Shown piece by piece: positions 63,271 to 64,000 of a stretch of DNA of 64,000 nt. The notes under the pieces were generated by a model. That model did no database searches. It saw only the letters and a list, made by a program, of their open reading frames with translations, and had not been told where the DNA came from. This DNA comes from Reichenbachiella ulvae (GTDB lineage Bacteria; Bacteroidota; Bacteroidia; Cytophagales; Cyclobacteriaceae), in contig NZ_JAOYOD010000001.1 of assembly GCF_025833875.1 (NCBI RefSeq), positions 2,232,001-2,296,000 of the forward strand. Reading direction: 5' to 3'. The translations under genes and the position numbers were made by a program. Position 1 is the first letter of the stretch. Every line of letters begins with the position of its first letter.

Positions 63271-64000
63271 ATGAGACAGCTTAAGATCACACAATCCATT
63301 ACTAACAGACGTGAAAGTCATACACTTGAGAAGTATTTTACTGAAGTTAGTAGTGTGCCGATGATCACCCCCGACGAGGAGGTAGAATTAGCACAAAGAA
63401 TTAAACAAGGAGATGATCTAGCATTAGAAAAATTAGTAAAGGCCAACCTTAGATTCGTTGTTTCGGTTGCGAAACAATATCAAAACAGAAGTCTTCCATT
63501 GAATGACTTGATCAATGAAGGAAACTTGGGCCTTATCAAAGCAGCTAAGAAATTTGACGAAACCAAAGGATTTAAATTCATCTCATACGCGGTATGGTGG
63601 ATTCGTCAGTCTATCATGCAGGCATTGGCAGAACAATCGAGAATTGTAAGATTGCCGATGAACAAATCTGGTGCGATCAACCAGATCAGAAGAGCATACG
63701 CCGAACTAGAGCAAAAGTACGAGAGAGAGCCAACCGAAGAAGAATTGGCTGATATTCTTGAAATGAAGCCAAGCGAAGTAAGAAACACATTAGGTGCTGA
63801 AGTGAAGCAGATGTCTATGGATGCTCCTTTTGGTGAAGATGAGTCTGGTTCGCTATTGGACGTATTAGAAAACAAGACTACTGGACCTACAGATGGTCAG
63901 ATGGTTTTCAATGATTCTTTGAAAGTTGAAACGATCAGAGCCCTATCTACTCTAACTGCTAGAGAAAGAGAAGTGGTGAAAATGAGTTTCGGAATCGGAT
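63271..64000 (+). CDS. rpoD: Primary sigma factor (RpoD/SigA), truncated by the window edge
   Basis: ATG 63271 begins 'MRQLKITQSITNRRES', the Bacteroidota-specific short N-terminus without region 1.1. Regions 1.2-2 are visible ('SSVPMITPDEEVELAQRI', 'NLRFVVSVAKQYQNRSLPLNDLINEGNLGLIKA', split as 'NEGNLGLIKAAKKFD'; 'AVWWIRQSIMQALAE'), and region 3-4 begins ('REREVVKMSFGIG') at the right edge. It directs housekeeping transcription, recognising TAnnTTTG boxes. The coding sequence continues beyond 64000. Confidence 0.97.
   Translation, partial: MRQLKITQSITNRRESHTLEKYFTEVSSVPMITPDEEVELAQRIKQGDDLALEKLVKANLRFVVSVAKQYQNRSLPLNDLINEGNLGLIKAAKKFDETKGFKFISYAVWWIRQSIMQALAEQSRIVRLPMNKSGAINQIRRAYAELEQKYEREPTEEELADILEMKPSEVRNTLGAEVKQMSMDAPFGEDESGSLLDVLENKTTGPTDGQMVFNDSLKVETIRALSTLTAREREVVKMSFGIG

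Noticed and set aside
63052..63321. 89-codon minus-strand frame in front of rpoD
   Set aside because: It overlaps the rpoD start and its promoter; no domain or signal is recognisable.
1..64000. CRISPR array, prophage, integrase or insertion sequence
   Set aside because: I saw no regularly spaced repeats, transposase or phage structural genes in any part of the window.

Overview
The window reads as a chromosomal stretch of a Bacteroidota bacterium, most likely a marine, gliding-type member of the Cytophagales (Reichenbachiella/Marivirga/Fulvivirga-like; genus is inference). The clues are a secreted protein ending in a type IX secretion-type C-terminal domain, many SPII lipoproteins with short lipoboxes, a TonB-energising exbB/exbD operon of Bacteroidota layout, a sigma-70 gene beginning 'MRQLKITQSITNRRES', Bacteroidota-type promoters (TAnnTTTG box before rpoD and hemJ), starts mostly without Shine-Dalgarno sequences, and moderate-to-low G+C (judged by eye). 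No phage, insertion sequence, integrase or CRISPR array was seen; this looks like core and shell chromosome.

Layout. 1-4.3 kb: cytochrome bd oxidase (cydAB), then a DoxX-glutathione peroxidase-OhrR operon with a candidate OhrR operator. 4.3-10.4 kb: a repeat-rich intergenic region, an M3 metallopeptidase lipoprotein, a four-helix-bundle membrane protein, a CMD/NTF2-like/AraC operon and a DinB-like protein. 10.4-15 kb: ferritin, a polytopic chemoreceptor, a thioredoxin-like protein and an MBL-fold hydrolase. 15-19.8 kb: a large secreted WD40-caspase protein, an agmatinase-family enzyme and SixA. 19.8-26.4 kb: topA, a Crp/Fnr regulator, a hemJ-SCO1-cytochrome c operon, a 33-aa membrane ORF and a Na+/H+ antiporter. 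26.4-30.4 kb: glutamine cyclotransferase, SCP2, TetR plus crotonase, a CAP-domain protein and an HNH nuclease. 30.4-37.9 kb: a catalytically dead NlpC/P60 protein, smpB, tsaD and divergent tamB. 37.9-41.7 kb: rnpB, an NtrC-type regulator lacking a DNA-binding domain, a 38-aa lipoprotein, a LuxE-like protein and a lipoprotein. 41.7-50.7 kb: fused alpha-ketoacid dehydrogenase E1, ald, an HsdR_N-type nuclease, AMP nucleosidase, an MFS transporter, the exb operon and tRNA-Ser. 50.7-57.8 kb: an eight-gene minus-strand operon (flippase-like membrane protein, two glycosyltransferases, PP2C phosphatase, polysaccharide deacetylase, TatD, asparaginase). 57.8-64 kb: ruvC, a giant FG-GAP/haloperoxidase T9SS cargo, a CBS protein and the start of rpoD.

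How the genes fit together. Several loci concern oxygen and peroxide: cydAB, the OhrR-controlled peroxidase operon, ferritin, the AhpD-like CMD protein and the hemJ-SCO1-cytochrome c set. An envelope theme is also clear: TamB, ExbB/D, deacetylase and glycosyltransferases, T9SS cargo. The least conventional items are the pseudo-NlpC/P60 protein, the NtrC-like AAA+ regulator without HTH and with an altered GAFTGA loop, the FG-GAP/vanadium-haloperoxidase fusion, the secreted WD40-caspase, three near-identical hairpin tips inside rnpB, and the hairpin/repeat cluster at 4.36-4.48 kb. I did not find a convincing new multi-gene defence or biosynthetic system.
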